Source of the DNA: CAG-390 sp045644325
Lineage (GTDB): Bacteria > Bacillota > Clostridia > Oscillospirales > CAG-272
Length of the DNA stretch: 64,000 bases
NCBI GenBank assembly: GCA_045644325.1
Contig: JAZRGT010000077.1
Span: 1 to 64,000, forward strand
Direction: 5' to 3'
In this document: positions 60,807-64,000 of the stretch, one piece after another
How positions within the stretch are numbered: the first letter of the stretch is position 1
Layout of the letters: each line of letters begins with the position of its first letter
Program-made: the position numbers and the translations under genes
The notes under the pieces: generated by a model
Database searches by the model: none
What the model saw: only the letters and a program-made list of their open reading frames with translations
Told to the model about the DNA's origin: nothing

Positions 60807-61481
60807 ATGAAATTACTTATTGATGACGCTAACATCGCGAAGATCAAAGAGATCTCCGAATTTTTCCCTGTTGACGGTGTAACCACCAACCCCTCCATTC
60901 TCGCAAAGAGCGGACGCCCTCCCTTTGAGGTTCTTTCCGAGATCCGCGCATTCCTTGGCGACAAGGAGCTTCACGTTCAGGTCATCTCGGCTGACGCCGA
61001 GGGTATGATAGCCGAGGCGGCAAAAATCACTGAAAAGCTCGGCAAAGACACCTTTATCAAGATCCCCGTAACCCGTGAGGGACTCAAGGCTATGAAGGCT
61101 CTCTCCGCTGATGGCTTCAAAATCACCGCGACCGCTATCTACACCCCCATGCAGGCGTATCTTGCCGCAAAAGCGGGTGCCGATTACGCCGCCCCCTACG
61201 TTAACCGCATCGACAACCTCGGCGCGAATGGCATCGAATCGGCTATGACAATGCACGATATTTTTGTAAACGGCGGCTACAAGACCGAGATCCTTGCCGC
61301 AAGCTTCAAGAACAGCCAGCAGGTTCAGGAGCTCGCCGCTTACGGATGCGGATGCGCTACCTGCGCGCCCGACATCATCGAGGGACTTATCTCCAATCCC
61401 ACCGTCACCTACGCCGTTGAAGCCTTCAAGAAGGACTTCGAAGGACTCGTCGGCGAGGGCAAAACTATGCTCGATTGCTGA
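60807..61481 (+). CDS. Transaldolase-like / fructose-6-phosphate aldolase family protein
   Basis: 224 residues, AGAGG upstream. Short transaldolase (FSA/TalC type): DDANIAKIKEISEFFPVDGVTTNPSILAKSG, HVQVISADAEGM, Schiff-base Lys85 in FIKIPVT, KITATAIYTPMQA, APYVNRIDNLG, LAASFKNSQQV. It either interconverts pentose phosphate sugars or acts as an aldolase; the two cannot be told apart here. It follows metH by 25 bases and may be read from the same message, or is a functionally unrelated neighbour. Confidence 0.92.
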   Translation: MKLLIDDANIAKIKEISEFFPVDGVTTNPSILAKSGRPPFEVLSEIRAFLGDKELHVQVISADAEGMIAEAAKITEKLGKDTFIKIPVTREGLKAMKALSADGFKITATAIYTPMQAYLAAKAGADYAAPYVNRIDNLGANGIESAMTMHDIFVNGGYKTEILAASFKNSQQVQELAAYGCGCATCAPDIIEGLISNPTVTYAVEAFKKDFEGLVGEGKTMLDC

Positions 61482-61497
61482 TTTTTTCAAATATCTA

Positions 61498-61526
61498 TTG
61501 ACAATCGCTCTCTTTTGTGCTATAAT
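61498..61526 (+). promoter_or_regulatory. Sigma-A promoter of a short transcription unit
   Basis: TTGACA (61498-61503), 17 bases, TATAAT (61521-61526), full consensus. Confidence 0.8.
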
Positions 61527-61555
61527 TAGCAAAATTTTATGAAAGGCTTACGGCA

Positions 61556-61657
61556 ATGACTACTATTAAGTTTGTGCTTAATAATTACGTCCCTATGCAC
61601 GGAGAATACTCCTATTGGTATTCGTCGGGCTTGTATTGTCGTACCCAAATTTCATAA
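61556..61657 (+). CDS. Possible 33-residue peptide
   Basis: This frame starts MTTIKFVLNN and has an aromatic middle (EYSYWYSSGLYC). AAAGG lies 10 bases upstream of the ATG. It is the only frame in the short unit between the promoter at 61498 and the hairpin at 61694. It could be a small protein; alternatively the ~200-base transcript is a non-coding RNA. Confidence 0.4.
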   Translation: MTTIKFVLNNYVPMHGEYSYWYSSGLYCRTQIS

Positions 61658-61693
61658 TAATCGTATTATAGGATTATAATTTTGGGATATAGA

Positions 61694-61737
61694 CGGTGCA
61701 AGTCGAACTTTAGGTTCACGATTTGCACCGCCTTTTT
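61694..61737 (+). terminator. Terminator of the short unit
   Basis: CGGTGCAAGTCG / CGATTTGCACCG stem followed by CCTTTTT. Confidence 0.8.
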
Positions 61738-61768
61738 AGTTTATACAGCTGTGTTCGCGCTCGTTTAT

Positions 61769-62060
61769 CAGCCTTCCCCGGCGGGGGAAGGTGGCTCGCC
61801 GGCGAGACGGATGAGGCGCCAATTAAGATACAGTTTTTCGCGTCAGCGAAAATCTTCCAAAAAATAACCCAACAAAATATTTTTCACTGACTTTACCAAG
61901 TGCGAACCGATTGGCATTATATTTTCGCCTTATCTTCAATTTAGGATATAATTATTTAAAAATCAATTCGGGAAGATTTTCTCGCTTTGCTCGAAAAACA
62001 GTATCTTATTAGGCACCTCATCCGTCACTTCGTGACACCTTCCCCCACTGGGGAAGGCTG
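61769..62060. mobile_element. MITE-like element with ~90-base inverted ends
   Basis: The left end (61769-61858: AGCCTTCCCC..., GACGGATGAGG, AAGATACAGTTTTTCG, AAAATCTTCC) and right end (61971-62060) are imperfect inverted repeats over ~90 bases around a ~110-base A+T-rich centre. No coding frame. Each arm contains smaller palindromes (CCTTCCCC / GGGGAAGG; TTCGCG-TCA-GCGAAA). Non-autonomous elements with such ends are common in clostridial genomes. Confidence 0.7.
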
Positions 62061-62130
62061 ATTTCGGGAGTGCGAACAAAGATTCCTTAATATCAAAAAA
62101 CATAAATCAAATATATAAGGAGAAACAACA

Positions 62131-62916
62131 ATGGAAAGACTCGAAGCACTTACGGCTTACTACTCGAAAGGTAAGGAGGATGGACGACTTCTTTCACGTT
62201 ACGGGAGCGTAGAATTCATCACAACTGTGCATTATATTGAAAAATATCTCCGTTCGGGGATGAAAATGCTCGAGATCGGCGCGGGGACGGGGCGGTATTC
62301 GCACTATTTCGCGCAGAACGGATACGAGGTCGATGCCGTCGAGCTTATGGAATGCAATATCGAGGTGTTCCGCGCACACACTCTGCCCTCGGAAAAGATC
62401 ACGGTCGCACAGGGTGATGCGCTTGACCTGAAAATTGAGGATGAAAAATACGACATTACACTCCTTCTCGGACCGATGTATCACCTTTACACCGAGGAAG
62501 ATCAGAAAAAGGCACTCGCAGAGGCTATCCGAGTGACAAAAAAGGGCGGTATAATCTTCGCCGCTTATTGTAACAGCGACCTGACAATGTACCAATATTG
62601 TATAGGAAAGGCGATGCTTAAAGCTTCACGCGCAGGAAATAAAATTGATGAAGAAAATTTCAAACTGCTTTCACTTCCCGAAGATATCTTCCAGCTATAC
62701 CGCAAGGAAGACGTCGATGAGCTCATGAGAGATTTCAACATCACCCGCCTGCACTACGTCGGCACCGATATGCTCGTCCACTTTCTCCGAAAGGAATTTG
62801 CCGAGCTCGACGACGAGGATTTTGAATTTTATATGAGATACCACCTTAATATATGCGAACGCCCCGATATGGTCGGCGCGACAAATCATATGCTTGATAT
62901 TTTCAGAAAGGAATAA
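62131..62916 (+). CDS. Class I SAM-dependent methyltransferase (1)
   Basis: 261 residues, AAGGAG upstream. SAM motif I LEIGAGTGRY (47-56), acidic motif II VDAVELMECN, motif GDALDLKI with KYDITLLLGPMYHLY, then AIRVTKKGGIIFAAY. C-terminal ~90 residues (YRKEDVDELMRDF, ELDDEDFEFYMRYHLNICERPDMVGATNHML) are shared only with the next gene. Small-molecule methyltransferase of unknown substrate. Confidence 0.88.
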   Translation: MERLEALTAYYSKGKEDGRLLSRYGSVEFITTVHYIEKYLRSGMKMLEIGAGTGRYSHYFAQNGYEVDAVELMECNIEVFRAHTLPSEKITVAQGDALDLKIEDEKYDITLLLGPMYHLYTEEDQKKALAEAIRVTKKGGIIFAAYCNSDLTMYQYCIGKAMLKASRAGNKIDEENFKLLSLPEDIFQLYRKEDVDELMRDFNITRLHYVGTDMLVHFLRKEFAELDDEDFEFYMRYHLNICERPDMVGATNHMLDIFRKE

Positions 62917-62925
62917 TTATAAAAA

Positions 62926-63717
62926 ATGAGCAAACGAACAGAACTTATCAATGCCTTTTATGACGGCTACCGCGAGGATATCCGCCTTGAGAAGAGCCGA
63001 CACGGTCAGCTTGAATATCTGACCACCATGCACTACATAAATAAAATGATCCCCGCGAACACTTCGATTCTCGAGATAGGCGCAGGAACGGGACGATATT
63101 CAATCGCTCTTGCAAAAGAGGGTTATCAAGTAACAGCAATAGAGCTTGCTGAACGCAACCTTGAAATTCTCAAAGAAAACAGCAGAGAGATCAAAAACAT
63201 AGTATCATATCAAGGCGACGCGCTTGACCTTAGCAGATTTGGCGACAACAGCTTTGATCTGACCTTGCTTCTCGGTCCTATGTATCATCTTTACGAGCAA
63301 GAAGATCAGTTACTGGCTTTGAAAGAAGCAGTACGTGTCACAAAACCCGGCGGCGTAATTATGACAGCCTTTTTGTCAATTCACGCCATAATGCACGATG
63401 ACTATCTGCAAGGTAATTTTGTTGCCGGATTCAAAGAAAACTTCACCGAAGACTTTCGGGTAAAACATTTTACGGAACAGCTCTTCACGGGATTCTATAT
63501 TGATGAATTTGAAGCGTTATTTGACAATCTACCCGTAACCCACCTCACAACTGTAGCGACAGACGGAATCCTCGAGCTTGCCGAGATGACAAAGAATTTT
63601 GCAATGTCGGACGAAGATTTTGAGCTGTTTGCAAAATATCACCTGCATAACTGCGAAAGGCGCGAATATCTCGGCAGTTCAAGTCATCTTTTACATATTT
63701 GCCAAAAGGAACAGTGA
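62926..63717 (+). CDS. Class I SAM-dependent methyltransferase (2)
   Basis: 263 residues, 9 bases after the first. Tandem paralogue with the same layout: LEIGAGTGRY (49-58), TAIELAERN, GDALDLSRFGDNSFDLTLLLGPMYHLYEQEDQ, VRVTKPGGVIM, and the same C-terminal tail (SDEDFELFAKYHLHNCERREYLGSSSHLLHI). Retained duplication suggests a pair of related substrates. Confidence 0.88.
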   Translation: MSKRTELINAFYDGYREDIRLEKSRHGQLEYLTTMHYINKMIPANTSILEIGAGTGRYSIALAKEGYQVTAIELAERNLEILKENSREIKNIVSYQGDALDLSRFGDNSFDLTLLLGPMYHLYEQEDQLLALKEAVRVTKPGGVIMTAFLSIHAIMHDDYLQGNFVAGFKENFTEDFRVKHFTEQLFTGFYIDEFEALFDNLPVTHLTTVATDGILELAEMTKNFAMSDEDFELFAKYHLHNCERREYLGSSSHLLHICQKEQ

Positions 63718-63754
63718 AACATAAAAAGACGAGAATTAGATTATATTTCAAATC

Positions 63755-63931
63755 AAATATAATTACGAGTCTGTAGGGACCGACGTCCTCGGCGGTCCGA
63801 GCCCAATTCAATTATTGCTGTGCATTAAATCAAGAACATTTCATTATAGTTTCTGCATTTCACCCAATATATAATTTTATGCCCACGGACCGCCGAGGAC
63901 GTCGGTCCCTACAGGCTCGTAATATAATTTT
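63755..63931. mobile_element. MITE-like element with ~45-base inverted ends
   Basis: Left 63755-63799 (TTACGAG, CTGTAGGGACCGACGTCCTC, GGCGGTCCG) and right 63896-63931 plus flank are near-perfect inverted copies around ~95 bases of A+T-rich DNA. No coding frame. The stretch 63718-63990 holds only this element. Confidence 0.65.
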
Positions 63932-63990
63932 GATAATAATTTAGCTATCTCTCGTACTCTAACGAACATGAATAACAGAAAGGAAAAGCA

Positions 63991-64000
63991 ATGATATTCC
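63991..64000 (+). CDS. Start of a gene cut by the window end
   Basis: ATG 63991 with AAAGGA 7 bases upstream; only the first three codons are visible (M-I-F). Product unknown. Confidence 0.35.

Overview
The window looks like a chromosomal segment of an anaerobic Firmicute of class Clostridia, probably an uncultured gut or rumen relative of the Oscillospirales. The evidence is GGAGG ribosome-binding sites, many TTGACA-17-TATAAT promoters, CCA-encoded tRNAs, a Gram-positive lipoprotein repertoire, LytTR/DUF3021 and PadR/DUF1700/DUF4097 modules, and short palindromic mobile repeats. No database search was possible, so the taxon is inference.

Left part (1-24.7 kb). After a partial tRNA-Met and a tRNA-Glu comes the most interesting part: two related ABC export loci. 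Locus A (576-10827, minus strand) is a tightly coupled seven-gene operon. It encodes an ECF sigma factor, a double-length ABC-2 permease with an anti-sigma-like N-terminal tail, two beta-propeller-like lipoproteins, a second double-length permease, an ATPase and a third lipoprotein. Locus B (16.0-24.7 kb, plus strand) has three more lipoproteins of the same family, a decayed fourth one, a third double permease and an ATPase almost identical in protein sequence to that of locus A. It has no sigma gene. All six lipoproteins carry a Cys/His motif (C-x4-C-x-H-x4-7-C, His missing in one). A 15-base motif is shared by the leader of the sigma operon and the leader of locus B, which suggests one ECF regulon spanning both loci. 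Between them lie a LytTR/DUF3021/ABC operon (10980-13320), two small unknown genes and a ceramidase-like protein.

Middle part (24.7-38.5 kb). A surface-anchored beta-helix/SGNH esterase and a sialidase-like protein form an operon on the minus strand. An Opp-type peptide transporter operon (29.2-38.1 kb) follows. Its substrate-binding protein is long, and its OppC-, OppD- and OppF-like subunits carry large insertions. A small membrane protein with a Cys- and Asp-rich tail comes next.

Right part (38.6-64 kb). This holds housekeeping genes (prmC, ddl, a Gfo/Idh/MocA oxidoreductase and a stand-alone GMP synthetase lacking the amidotransferase domain) and a ~2.2 kb genomic-island remnant bounded by copies of the guaA 3' end. 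Then come an SGNH lipoprotein, two tandem solute-binding lipoproteins without permeases, membrane-bound MerR and PadR regulatory modules, a FAD oxidoreductase, metF-metH, a transaldolase-like aldolase, and two tandem SAM methyltransferases framed by MITE-like inverted-repeat elements. One short transcribed unit (61.5-61.7 kb) may encode a 33-residue peptide or be a small RNA.
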